This document shows, piece after piece, positions 33,007-41,321 of a stretch of DNA of 64,000 nt; positions within the stretch are counted from its first letter, which is position 1; every line of letters starts with the position of its first letter. The stretch is from contig CAWBIT010000003.1 in the NCBI GenBank assembly GCA_963789025.1, forward strand, positions 930,001 through 994,000. The letters are read 5' to 3'. The notes under the pieces were generated by a model. The model saw only the letters and a list, made by a program, of their open reading frames with translations, made no database searches and was not told the DNA's origin. The stretch comes from AP-15 sp963789025 (GTDB taxonomy: Bacteria; Pseudomonadota; Alphaproteobacteria; ATCC43930; CGMCC-115725). The position numbers and the translations under genes are program-made.

Positions 33007-33447
33007 TCACGGCGCGCAGGAAAGATCGGTCCCGGCCAGAAAGGGCTGCATTCCCGAGGCTCCGGATGGCGCGCACAGCACCCACGCCGGAGCGCTGCTT
33101 GATGGCGCCGTCGTTGCGCTCCCCGAAGACCCGCCGGAAGCAGCGCGAGAGGACGATGTCGTGCTCGATCGGCTGCCCGAGGCCCCATTCGTGGCCCCAC
33201 CCGAGGCTCCACCGGTGGATGGGGCGCCCCCGGCGGACCCGGTTGCCGAGCCACCCGTCGTCGTGCTCGCAGTTGCTTGACCGGCCGCGGTCGGGGAGAC
33301 AGAGGTCGTCGGAGACGCCGCCGATACGGACCCGAGTGTGACGATGCCGTTGCGTGTCGCGCTTCCCGGTGTGGCGGCGGTCTGGGCAAATGCCGGGAAG
33401 GAGGCCGCAATCCAAATCAGTGTAGCGAAGCGAACGGTACCTATCAT
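33007..33447 (-). CDS. Secreted Ser/Gly/Thr/Ala-rich low-complexity protein
   Basis: 146 residues. A convincing signal peptide (MIGTVRFATLIWIAASFPAFA-Q) is followed by about 100 residues made almost only of Ser, Gly, Thr, Ala and Pro (TTGGSATGSAGGAPSTGGAS), then a short end with two cysteines (VLCAPSG and DLSCAP). It may be a wall or surface linker protein. High GC makes low-complexity frames easy to form by chance, so confidence is moderate; the signal peptide is the main support. Confidence 0.5.
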   Translation of the reverse strand: MIGTVRFATLIWIAASFPAFAQTAATPGSATRNGIVTLGSVSAASPTTSVSPTAAGQATASTTTGGSATGSAGGAPSTGGASGGATNGASGSRSSTTSSSRAASGGSSGSATTAPSSSAPAWVLCAPSGASGMQPFLAGTDLSCAP

Positions 33448-33515
33448 GGGTGCGACACAACCAGCATCGTGCCCGGCCCGTCAACCCCCGAGCGCCTCGA
33501 CGTTCGGCGGAGCGG

Positions 33516-33689
33516 TCAGCCGGAAACCAAAGCGGAGACCGCGGTCCAGATGGCCCACCAAAGCCCAAGTGACAGCAGCGCAATGACGATGGACGCCGGT
33601 CCCCGGCTCAGGCGGGGGGATGTCCGGGGCGCCGATTCACGGGGCTTCCGAGCGGGGTAGGCGCGCTCGACGAGGATGTTCTTGGCCAT
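33516..33689 (-). CDS. Small single-pass membrane protein
   Basis: 57 residues. ATG at 33689 with GGGAAG about 5 nt upstream. Basic, Pro/Arg-rich N-terminus (MAKNILVERAYPARKPRES) and one C-terminal transmembrane helix (ASIVIALLSLGLWWAIWTAV) ending VSALVSG. Proteins of this design (MAKN start, a basic stretch and one helix) are found as unnamed small membrane proteins in Alphaproteobacteria. No function known. Confidence 0.55.
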   Translation of the reverse strand: MAKNILVERAYPARKPRESAPRTSPRLSRGPASIVIALLSLGLWWAIWTAVSALVSG

Positions 33690-33931
33690 CGGAACTTCCC
33701 GTCAAGGATCGAGGCAGGCCGCCTGTCCGACGGCTCGCGCACCGGCGGTCCTCAAATGTGAAACCGGTGAACCTAATTCTGGTTCCACGAACCGCAGCGC
33801 GCAGCGAGCTGCGGGTCGCGCTCAGATCACTTTTGCCCGGCGAAAGGCGGCGATCTGCTCGGCATCGCCATTTGTGCTGGAATTTCGCTGCCCGAGCAAA
33901 TGCGACCTCTCGGCTTTCGATCCGGCTCGCC

Positions 33932-34648
33932 TCAGCCCGTGATCGTGATCTTGCTGCCCGGCCCCAACCGCGGCAGCAGTCCGAGCAGGACCTCTCTCTC
34001 GACGGCGACACACCCCGCAGTCGGAGCGAAATCCGGTTTTGCTATATGGAGGAAAATCGCACTCCCGGCGCCTGGAATGACCGGCTCCATATTGTAGCCG
34101 ATGACGACCAGCGCGTCGTAGAGGTCGTCCTCCCGCCACATCCGCTCGGCGCTGGCGGGGTACGGGAGGGAAACGGGCCGGTTGTAGTTGGCGTCGGCGG
34201 GGTCGTCGACCCAGCCATCGCTCGGCGCCAAGGGTCTTGCCGGTAGTGCCGACAGAGGGGCCGCGATCCTGTCCGGCCGGTAGAGGATGGACACGAGGGG
34301 GTAGGTCCCGGCCGGAGTTGCGCCATCGCCCTCGCGCTTGTCGGCCTTGACACCGGCACGCCCGACCGCCGCAACGGCGCAGCCGGCGGACCAGTGAAGA
34401 CGGCCGTCGCGGTATTCGAGATTTTGGGCTTCGGCTGCTACGGACAAACGGGCCGCCGTCAAGAGTACCGGGAGCGAAAGCAATCCTCTGCGGGTTATCC
34501 GCGGCCCCTCACCCTCCCGCCCCTCTCGGCGTGCGCGTGCGCACGCCTGTCGGGTGGCGCATCTTCGATGCGCCAGGGCCCCTCCCTCGCCCCGCTTGCG
34601 GGGGAGAGGGTCGGGGTGAGGGGCACTTTGGTGCGGACGCGCGGTCAA
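33932..34648 (-). CDS. L,D-transpeptidase (YkuD-type) with repeat-encoded N-terminus
   Basis: 238 codons as an open frame. From about ITRRGLLSLPVLLTAARLS (a Tat/Sec-like signal) it reads as an L,D-transpeptidase or related cell-wall protein: KREGDGATPAGTYPL early and HIAKPDFAPTAGCVAVERE with the catalytic His and Cys. These enzymes form 3-3 cross-links or attach proteins to peptidoglycan. There is no ATG or GTG before the signal sequence; the frame passes back through the family A repeat at 34500-34626 to a TTG that overlaps the phbB stop (TTGA). The true start is therefore unclear, and about 50 N-terminal residues are repeat-derived. Confidence 0.75.
   Translation of the reverse strand: MTARPHQSAPHPDPLPRKRGEGGALAHRRCATRQACARARREGREGEGPRITRRGLLSLPVLLTAARLSVAAEAQNLEYRDGRLHWSAGCAVAAVGRAGVKADKREGDGATPAGTYPLVSILYRPDRIAAPLSALPARPLAPSDGWVDDPADANYNRPVSLPYPASAERMWREDDLYDALVVIGYNMEPVIPGAGSAIFLHIAKPDFAPTAGCVAVEREVLLGLLPRLGPGSKITITG
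34500..34626. repeat. Palindromic repeat, family A, between phbB and the L,D-transpeptidase
   Basis: Arms GGCCCCTCACCCTCCCGCC and GGGTCGGGGTGAGGGGC with inner hairpins (GTGCGCGTGCGCAC and GGCGCATCTTCGATGCGCC). It replaces the expected 5' end of the transpeptidase gene. Confidence 0.8.
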
Positions 34649-35367
34649 TACATGTGCTGTCCGCCGTTGATGGACAGCGTCGAGCCGGTGATGAAGTCGG
34701 CGTCGTCGGCGACCAGGAACAAGACCGTGCGGGCAATGTCTTCGGCCTTGCCGAGCCGGCCGACCGGGATGCGGGCGATGATTTTTTCGAGGACCTCGGC
34801 CGGCACCGCGCGCACCATCTCGGTGTCGACATAGCCTGGCGCGACGGCATTGACGGTGATGCCCCGCCCCGCGCCCTCTTGGGCCAAGGCCTTGGTAAAG
34901 CCGTGAATGCCCGACTTCGCAGCAGCGTAGTTGACCTGACCGTATTGCCCCGCCTGCCCGTTGATCGATCCGATATTGACGATGCGGCCAAAGCCTCGCG
35001 ACCGCATCCCGTCAATGACCGCCCTCGACATGTTGAAGCACGAGGAGAGGTTGGTCTGAATCACCGCATTCCAGTTCTCGTGGCTCATGCGGTGCATCGT
35101 CGAGTCACGGGTGATCCCGGCATTGTTGACGAGCACCTCGATCGGGCCGAGCTCGCCCTCGATCTTCTTCACGCCTGCGGCACAGGCGTTGAAATCGGCG
35201 ACATCGAACTTGAAGACCGGAATGCCCGTTTCGTCATGGAATTGCTGGGCCGCCTTATCGTTGCCGCCGTAGTTGGCCGCGACGTTGTAACCGGCATTTT
35301 TCAGCCCGACCGAAATCGCGCGGCCGATGCCCCGGGTCCCGCCCGTGACCACCGCCACTCTAGCCAT
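34645..35367 (-). CDS. phbB: Acetoacetyl-CoA reductase
   Basis: 240 residues. Short-chain dehydrogenase: VTGGTRGIGRAIS (NADP-binding glycine motif), NNAGITRD, then Ser in NIGSINGQAGQYGQVNYAAAKSG with Tyr and Lys of the catalytic triad, and VAPGYVDTEMV. It reduces acetoacetyl-CoA to (R)-3-hydroxybutyryl-CoA for polyhydroxybutyrate synthesis. GQAGQYGQ(V/T)NY is characteristic of PhbB. Twenty bases downstream of phbA, same operon. Confidence 0.95.
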   Translation of the reverse strand: MARVAVVTGGTRGIGRAISVGLKNAGYNVAANYGGNDKAAQQFHDETGIPVFKFDVADFNACAAGVKKIEGELGPIEVLVNNAGITRDSTMHRMSHENWNAVIQTNLSSCFNMSRAVIDGMRSRGFGRIVNIGSINGQAGQYGQVNYAAAKSGIHGFTKALAQEGAGRGITVNAVAPGYVDTEMVRAVPAEVLEKIIARIPVGRLGKAEDIARTVLFLVADDADFITGSTLSINGGQHMY

Positions 35368-35387
35368 GCGTTCCTCCCGTTTTGTGG

Positions 35388-36563
35388 TTAATCGCGCTCA
35401 AGACACATCGCAATTCCCATGCCGCCTCCGATGCAGAGGGTCGCCAGACCCTTCTTGACATCGCGCCGCTGCATCTCGTGCAGCAAGGTCACGAGCACAC
35501 GCGCCCCGGAGGCCCCGATCGGATGGCCGAGGGCGATCGCCCCGCCATTGACGTTGACCTTCTGAACGTCCCAGCCGAGATCCTTGTTGACCGCGCAAGC
35601 CTGAGCGGCGAAGGCCTCGTTGGCCTCGATCAGGTCGAGATTGTCGGGCGACCACCCCGCCTTCTTCAGCGCCATGCGGCTCGCCGGGATCGGCCCGGTG
35701 CCCATGATCGCCGGATCGACGCCGGCGGTCGCCCACGAAACGATGCGGGCCAGCGGCCGCCGGCCGCGCTTTTGGGCCTCGGCCGCCGTCATTAGCACGA
35801 CCGCCGCCGCCCCGTCGTTGATGCCGGATGCAGTGCCCGCGGTAACCGTGCCGTTCTTGTCGAAGGCGGGACGCAGCTTTGACAACACCTCGACGGTCGT
35901 GCCGTGCTTGGGGTGCTCGTCGGTGTCGACGACCGTCTCGCCGCGCCGGGTCGTGATCTTGACCGGGACGATCTCGTCCTTGAAGCGGCCGGCCTTCTGC
36001 GCCGCTTCGGCCTTGGCCTGCGACCCGACGGCAAAGATGTCCTGCTGCTCCCTGGTGATCTGCCAGCGCTGCGCGACATTCTCGGCGGTGTTGCCCATGT
36101 GGTAGCCGTTGAACGCATCCCACAACCCGTCGCGGATCATCGTATCGACGAGCTCGGCGTCGCCCATCTTGACGCCGTTGCGCAGATGGATGCAGTGCGG
36201 CGCCTGGCTCATGCTCTCCTGTCCGCCGGCGACGACGATCTCGGAATCGCCGTTGCGGATCGCCTGATACCCGAGCGCGACGGTACGCAGCCCCGACCCG
36301 CAGAGCTGGTTGACGCCGTAGGCGGTCACTTCGAACGGCATCCCGGCGCCGATAGCGGCTTGCCGGGCCGGGTTCTGGCCCTCGCCGGCGGCGAGGATCT
36401 GGCCCATGATGACTTCCGACACGTCCTTCGGCTCGACATGGGCGCGGCGTAGCGCCTCGGCGATCGCGACCTCGCCGAGCTTATGGGCGGGCAGACTGGC
36501 AAGCCCGCCATTGAACGCCCCGACCGGGGTCCGCGCGGCGCTTGCGATCACGATATCGGTCAT
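35388..36563 (-). CDS. phbA: Acetyl-CoA acetyltransferase (beta-ketothiolase)
   Basis: 391 residues. Start MTDIVIASAARTPVG with AGGAG 8 nt upstream. NQLCGSGLRTV carries the nucleophile Cys; GGAIALGHPIGASGARVL and LATLCIGGGMG hold the catalytic His and second Cys. It condenses two acetyl-CoA to acetoacetyl-CoA, the first step of polyhydroxybutyrate synthesis. Operon with phbB; the polymerase gene phbC is not in the window. Upstream DNA has CTGC-N-GCAG palindromes that may bind PhaR. Confidence 0.96.
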   Translation of the reverse strand: MTDIVIASAARTPVGAFNGGLASLPAHKLGEVAIAEALRRAHVEPKDVSEVIMGQILAAGEGQNPARQAAIGAGMPFEVTAYGVNQLCGSGLRTVALGYQAIRNGDSEIVVAGGQESMSQAPHCIHLRNGVKMGDAELVDTMIRDGLWDAFNGYHMGNTAENVAQRWQITREQQDIFAVGSQAKAEAAQKAGRFKDEIVPVKITTRRGETVVDTDEHPKHGTTVEVLSKLRPAFDKNGTVTAGTASGINDGAAAVVLMTAAEAQKRGRRPLARIVSWATAGVDPAIMGTGPIPASRMALKKAGWSPDNLDLIEANEAFAAQACAVNKDLGWDVQKVNVNGGAIALGHPIGASGARVLVTLLHEMQRRDVKKGLATLCIGGGMGIAMCLERD

Positions 36564-36736
36564 CAAGGATCTCCTCACAGGGGTTAACGCCAATGTGGGC
36601 AGCGATCGGCGAATGTAAAAGCCGGGGTCGTTGGCTGTCCAGCCGGGCAAGGGCCGACTTTGGGTCAAGTCCCACAGGAGTCCGGCCCTGGCCGCCACAG
36701 GCTGCAATCAATGATTGTATCGGCTGTTGCCCATGG

Positions 36737-36748
36737 CTGCATCTGCAG
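36737..36748. promoter_or_regulatory. Candidate PhaR operator CTGC-N4-GCAG
   Basis: CTGC-ATCT-GCAG, 174 bp upstream of the phbA start. From memory, PhaR repressors of Rhodobacter and Paracoccus bind CTGC-N3-4-GCAG elements at PHB genes. The match is exact in form, but short. Confidence 0.4.
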
Positions 36749-36770
36749 CAAATCTACAGCCAAATCTCCC

Positions 36771-36783
36771 CTGCAGGTTGCAG
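36771..36783. promoter_or_regulatory. Second CTGC/GCAG dyad upstream of phbA
   Basis: CTGC-AGGTT-GCAG, 22 bp from the first dyad, spacer one base longer than the described form. Two nearby dyads make a TGC-rich operator more likely than either alone. Confidence 0.3.
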
Positions 36784-36984
36784 TCACCGACCGCCCCATT
36801 CGTGCGTCGCCCGCCCGCTCCGGCGGTTTGATCGCACGATATCCTGCCATTGCGGCCATTTTGGGGATGTACGTGCTCATGTGCCGGAGCTGGGAACCGG
36901 TCAGAGCGCGGCTCGCGCCGAGGGCCGGCCGAGCACCGACGCCCCACCTGTACCCCGCGTGGGCATGAGTGTAATTTGATCATC

Positions 36985-37197
36985 ATGAAACAGCCAGTCG
37001 TCTGCCGTAGCCCCGAGGTGATGGGCGGCACCGCAGTGTTCTATGGCACAAGAGTTCCTATGCAGACTCTGCTCGATTACCTCGAAGCGGGCGAAACAAT
37101 CGATGACTTTCTCGATGGGTTCCCGTCTGTGACGCGCGAGCAAGTCATTGCCTTCCTTAAAGAAGCGAAGGACCGACTGATCGAAACGGTCTCGTGA
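36985..37197 (+). CDS. DUF433 family antitoxin
   Basis: 70 residues. VCRSPEVMGGTAVFYGTRVPMQTLLDYLEAG, then DDFLDGFPSVTREQVIAFL, is the DUF433 (VapB45-like) fold, a winged-helix antitoxin. It overlaps by three to four bases (GTGA) with the start of a gene for a DUF5615-like PIN toxin, as is usual for this pair, but that partner is truncated here. It may be left as an orphan antitoxin. Confidence 0.85.
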   Translation: MKQPVVCRSPEVMGGTAVFYGTRVPMQTLLDYLEAGETIDDFLDGFPSVTREQVIAFLKEAKDRLIETVS

Positions 37198-37346
37198 GGG
37201 TGCTGCTCGAGGAATGTGTTGACCGGCGCCTCGGCGCCCGCGTTGCTGAAGTGGACAGCGTTGGCCACACCGGGCGTGTCCGATCTAAGCAACGGCACGT
37301 CGAGCATCATTTGGTTGCTCCTTCGCGTCAACGCGATACTCATTAA
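37194..37346 (+). pseudogene. Truncated DUF5615-like (PIN-like) toxin
   Basis: Starts at the GTG that overlaps the antitoxin stop and reads VRVLLEECVDRRLGARVAEV, the N-terminus expected of the DUF5615 toxin (normally LLDECVDRRL), then loses similarity and stops after 50 codons; the family is about 110 to 120 residues. A stretch in another frame (SSIIWLLLRVNAILING) resembles the end of the toxin, suggesting an internal deletion with frameshift. Confidence 0.6.
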
Positions 37347-37443
37347 TGGTATAGAAAGGAAAGCACAGCTAACGGGGATCAATCGAGCGAATGGCCTCGG
37401 TGATGGTAGAAGCGGCTATGCACTCGCCTGAAACGCAGCACAT

Positions 37444-40400
37444 TTGACAATCGTGCAAAGAACCGATCCCTTCAGAGAAGCGGTCTCGCGCTTCGGCGCT
37501 ACGCTGAAGCCGAAATTCTCGGGAATAGGAGCCACCGGCTCACCCGAGGATCAACTTCGCGGCCCGCTGGACCAGTTGGTCCAGGACATGGTCGTGGCGC
37601 TCGGATGGGCCGCGAATGTCGTCCTCATCGGCGAGTCCTCGGTTCAGGACTTGAAGACGCGGCCCGACTTCGCCGTAACCAATCAAAACCTGCTGGTCGG
37701 GTTCATCGAGCTGAAGGCGCCGGGCAAGGGAGCTGATCCGCGCCGGTTCGGCGACCCACACGACAAGCAGCAGTGGCAAAAACTCAAATTGCTGCCGAAC
37801 CTGATCTATACCGACGGCAATTCCTTCAGCCTCTGGCAGGATGGCGACCTCCATGGCGAGATCGTCCGGCTGGACGGCTCGGTCGAAAGTGCCGGCGCCG
37901 CGTTGCGCGCGCCCGCGAGCCTGCTCAGGCTGTTCACGGATTTTCTGAGCTGGGATCCCAGTCCGCCCCGCTCCGCACCGGAACTCGCGGAGATCAGCGC
38001 GCGCCTGTGCCGCCTTTTGCGAGACGAAGTGATCGAGCAGATGGAGCTTGGCAGCCCCGCGCTTACTAGCTTGGCCGCCGACTGGCGCCGAACGCTTTTT
38101 CCCGACGCTTCGAACGAGTCATTCGCAGACGGTTACGCCCAGGCCGTCACGTTTGGCCTCTTGATGGCACGCGCCCAAGGGATCGTCCTTTCGAACGGTC
38201 TCGACCGCGTCGCAACGCTGCTGCGGCAAACAAATCTCCTTATCGGAACCGCGCTTCGAGTCCTGACCGACGATGTCGATAACCAGGCCACCCTGGAAAC
38301 CTCTCTCAAAATCCTGACGCGCGTGCTCGACGTTGTGCATTGGCCTACAATCAGCAAGGGCAACCCCGAGGCGTGGCTTTATTTCTACGAACTCTTCCTG
38401 AGCGTTTACGACAATTCGCTGAGGAAAAAGACTGGCTCGTATTACACGCCGCCCGCGATCGTCACCGCGATGGTGCGGCTCGTCGATGAGGCGCTGCGCG
38501 ACAACCGCCGTTTCGGCGTTGCCGATGGATTGGCGTCGCCGGACGTCACCCTCGCCGACCCGGCGATGGGCACCGGGACGTTTTTGCTTGGCGTCCTTCA
38601 GTCCATTGCTGGGAGAATCAAGGACGATCAGGGAGAGGGCGCCGTCTCCGCGGCGATCCGCGCGGCTCTCGCGAGGATCATCGGCTTCGAGATTCAGTTC
38701 GGCCCGTTCGCAGTCGCGCAACTGCGGCTTGCCGCCGAGGTCGTCGATCTGCTGAAAGCCGACACGGCCAGTGCCGAGCATGTCGCTCTGCGCCTGTTCC
38801 TGACAGACACGCTCGGCAACCCGAACGAGGAACACGAGTACATTTCCCGCGGCCTAGCAGTCTTGGCCGAGTCCCGGCGCACCGCCGATCGCATCAAACG
38901 GACCGAGCCGATCACCGTCGTGATCGGCAATCCTCCGTACAAGAACAACGCCGAGGGAAGAGGAGGCTGGATCGAAAGCGGCACCGGCAACACGGTGGTC
39001 CCGCTCGTCGAGTGGTTGCCGCCGCGAGCGTGGCGCGTGGGAGCTCACGCCAAGCATCTGCGTAATCTCTATGTCTATTTCTGGCGGTGGGCGACCTGGA
39101 AGGTGTTCGGCGGCAGCATCATTACGCCGGAGACCCCGCCGCTGACGCCGCAGCAAGGCGTGATCTGCTTCATCACGGTAGCGGGTTTTCTTAACGGCCC
39201 CGGATTTCAAAAGATGCGCGCCGATCTGCGGCGCGATACCGACGAAATCTGGGTCATCGACTGCTCGCCGGAAGGCCATCAGCCGCCGGTCGCCTCTCGC
39301 GTGTTTCAGGCGGTGCAGCAACCGGTGTGCATCGTCCTGGCTATTCGGCTCGCAAATTGCGACCCGGCCATGCCCGCAAACGTCCGCTTCCGGTCGTTGC
39401 CTGTCGGTCGGCGCGAGGACAAATTCGACGCGATTTCCGCCATCACGCTCGACAGCGACGGATGGATCGACTGCCCAAGTGATTGGCGCGCCGCGTTTCT
39501 GCCGGCCTCGACCGGCGAGTGGGCGACATTCCCGGCGTTGGACGATTTCTTTGTCTACGACGGCTCCGGGGTGATGCCGGGCCGGACCTGGGTCATCGCG
39601 CCGGATGCCGAGTCGCTGCGGCGGCGCTGGGACGTGCTCATCCAGGAGAACAATCCAGAGAGCAAGGAACTGCTCTTTCATCCTCACAAGCCGCGCGGCG
39701 AGCTAGGGGACAGGCATACCGCAAAGGTGCCTTCTGAAAGTCTTCGTGGTTACGAAGCCCGGATGATGTCGGTAGCTTCCGACAAAGGACGGGCGGTCGC
39801 ACCGATCCGGTACGGTTTCAGATCTTTCGACCGGCAATGGATTATTCCGGACTATCGTCTGCTCAATCGGCCCAACCCGACACTGTGGAATGCGCACTCG
39901 ACGCAGCAGGTTTATTTGACCGCGCTGATGGCGCATTCGCCGACCTCTGGCCCAGCGATCACCTTCACGGGTCTGATTCCGGACCTTCACCATTACAAGG
40001 GCTCATTCGGCGGCCGAGCCTTCCCGCTTTGGGGAAATACCGCCGCGACCGAGCCCAACATTCCGGCCCCGGTCCTCACCCGGCTTACCGAGAGTTACGG
40101 TCGGGAGATCACCGCTGAGGATGTCATTGCCTATCTCGCCGCGGTCGTCGCAAATCCTGCTTACACCGCCCGCTTCACGCCCGATCTCGTGCGGCCGGGG
40201 TTACGGATTCCGCTGACCGGTGATCCTGCTTTGTTCGAGGAGGCGGTCCGTCTCGGCCGCGAGGTGATTTGGCTGCACACCTTTGGCGAGCGCTTCGCCA
40301 ATCCTGCGGAAGGGCGGCCTGTGCGCTCGCCGCGCCTCGCGCAAGGCGCGCCGCGCATTCCCGCCGACGGCGCGATCCCCTCCGATCCCGAGCATATGCC

Positions 40401-40758
40401 GGACACGATTTCTTACGATGCCGCCAATCGCCGTCTGTGGATCGGAGGCGGTCACATCGATAACGTCCCGCCCGCGGTCTGGGCTTACGAAGTATCGGGC
40501 AAACACGTCCTGACGCAATGGTTCAGCTATCGGAAGCGCAACCGGGAACGTCCGCAAATCGGCGAGCGCCGCACGCCCTCGCCGCTCGGCGATATTCAGC
40601 CCGATGCGTGGCCGGCCGAATACACGACCGAACTACTCAACACGTTGAACGTGCTCGGGCACCTGGTCGGGCTGGAACCGGCCCAGGCGGATCTGCTCGA
40701 ACGAATCTGCGCCGGCCCGACTCTGACCGAAGGAGCATTGCGCGATGCTCCGACGTGA
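37444..40758 (+). CDS. Single-chain restriction-modification enzyme (type ISP/IIG-like, N6-adenine methylase)
   Basis: 1104 residues. An N-terminal PD-(D/E)xK nuclease is suggested by RPDFAV (D75) and GFIELKAPGKG (E89, K91). A gamma-type N6-adenine methyltransferase follows, with motif I ADPAMGTGTFLLG (near residue 372) and motif IV GNPPYKN (near residue 496). The C-terminal half (VFQAVQQPVCIVLAI ... VTGLIPDLHHYKG-like region) resembles the target-recognition part of type ISP enzymes, but no helicase motifs are present between the domains. It would methylate and cut DNA in one polypeptide. Start is TTG 37444 or GTG 37453; ribosome site weak. A small gene downstream may belong to the system. 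Confidence 0.8.
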   Translation: MTIVQRTDPFREAVSRFGATLKPKFSGIGATGSPEDQLRGPLDQLVQDMVVALGWAANVVLIGESSVQDLKTRPDFAVTNQNLLVGFIELKAPGKGADPRRFGDPHDKQQWQKLKLLPNLIYTDGNSFSLWQDGDLHGEIVRLDGSVESAGAALRAPASLLRLFTDFLSWDPSPPRSAPELAEISARLCRLLRDEVIEQMELGSPALTSLAADWRRTLFPDASNESFADGYAQAVTFGLLMARAQGIVLSNGLDRVATLLRQTNLLIGTALRVLTDDVDNQATLETSLKILTRVLDVVHWPTISKGNPEAWLYFYELFLSVYDNSLRKKTGSYYTPPAIVTAMVRLVDEALRDNRRFGVADGLASPDVTLADPAMGTGTFLLGVLQSIAGRIKDDQGEGAVSAAIRAALARIIGFEIQFGPFAVAQLRLAAEVVDLLKADTASAEHVALRLFLTDTLGNPNEEHEYISRGLAVLAESRRTADRIKRTEPITVVIGNPPYKNNAEGRGGWIESGTGNTVVPLVEWLPPRAWRVGAHAKHLRNLYVYFWRWATWKVFGGSIITPETPPLTPQQGVICFITVAGFLNGPGFQKMRADLRRDTDEIWVIDCSPEGHQPPVASRVFQAVQQPVCIVLAIRLANCDPAMPANVRFRSLPVGRREDKFDAISAITLDSDGWIDCPSDWRAAFLPASTGEWATFPALDDFFVYDGSGVMPGRTWVIAPDAESLRRRWDVLIQENNPESKELLFHPHKPRGELGDRHTAKVPSESLRGYEARMMSVASDKGRAVAPIRYGFRSFDRQWIIPDYRLLNRPNPTLWNAHSTQQVYLTALMAHSPTSGPAITFTGLIPDLHHYKGSFGGRAFPLWGNTAATEPNIPAPVLTRLTESYGREITAEDVIAYLAAVVANPAYTARFTPDLVRPGLRIPLTGDPALFEEAVRLGREVIWLHTFGERFANPAEGRPVRSPRLAQGAPRIPADGAIPSDPEHMPDTISYDAANRRLWIGGGHIDNVPPAVWAYEVSGKHVLTQWFSYRKRNRERPQIGERRTPSPLGDIQPDAWPAEYTTELLNTLNVLGHLVGLEPAQADLLERICAGPTLTEGALRDAPT

Positions 40759-40906
40759 ATCGAGTCGCGAACCACATACCGACCGAACCGGACCTCCTCG
40801 CCGAGTCCCGGCGGGTTTCCCGGCGAATCGCCAGACGGCTTGACCGCCGCGCGCGCTCCGGTACCGTCCTCGGAACCGCGCGCATCAATCGCAGCACAAG
40901 GCGACA

Positions 40907-41212
40907 ATGGCGGACGATGTCGATCTGTTCGGACACGGTCCGGCGCAGGGTAGCCTGTTCGGGGACGGCGACGGTCGCCTGCAAGCACCGGTTCGGCGCT
41001 ACCTGCCTGACCCGGAGAAGGTTCGTCAGCGCCTGAAGGCATTGCTCGAAAAAGCGCGGTCCGCCGAGAAGATGCCGTGGTCGGAACGCGATGCCCGGAT
41101 GTGGCAAACCGTGTTTCCCAACATGGCCAATTGGCTGCCCGACCATGAGGCGGCTCAACTGCGCTTGGAATTCGCACAGGAAATGGAACGGTTGAAGCGG
41201 ACCCGCTGCTAG
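40907..41212 (+). CDS. Small protein of unknown function, possible R-M partner
   Basis: 101 residues, 148 bp after the restriction-modification gene on the same strand. Starts MADDVDLFGHGPAQGSLFG, then a helical, charged region (DPEKVRQRLKALLEKARSAE) and WSERDARMWQTVFPNMANWLP. The stretch resembles small genes often found beside methylases or in prophage and defence islands, but I cannot name a family. Confidence 0.6.
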   Translation: MADDVDLFGHGPAQGSLFGDGDGRLQAPVRRYLPDPEKVRQRLKALLEKARSAEKMPWSERDARMWQTVFPNMANWLPDHEAAQLRLEFAQEMERLKRTRC

Positions 41213-41321
41213 CTGCCGGGTGCCTGTATCGCGTAACGGGCCGCGACGCCCAAGCCGATCCGGCCGGCGACGGGCCGCTCCAAGCTTTCGAACCGGCGCG
41301 CGTTGAGTTCCCTCCCAGAAT

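Larger units (their letters stand above)
36564..36984. other. Intergenic region upstream of phbA, 421 bp
   Basis: Between phbA (minus) and the DUF433 gene (plus). It contains a cluster of CTGC/GCAG half-sites at 36700-36785. Short open frames on both strands show no start sites or recognisable products. Confidence 0.6.

Noticed and set aside
34531..35391. 286-codon plus-strand frame
   Set aside because: Antisense to phbB and continuing through a repeat; no support as a gene.
40755..40906. Small frame between the R-M gene and its small neighbour
   Set aside because: Arg-rich, no ribosome site, and overlapping the next gene in another frame; more likely a leader or spacer.
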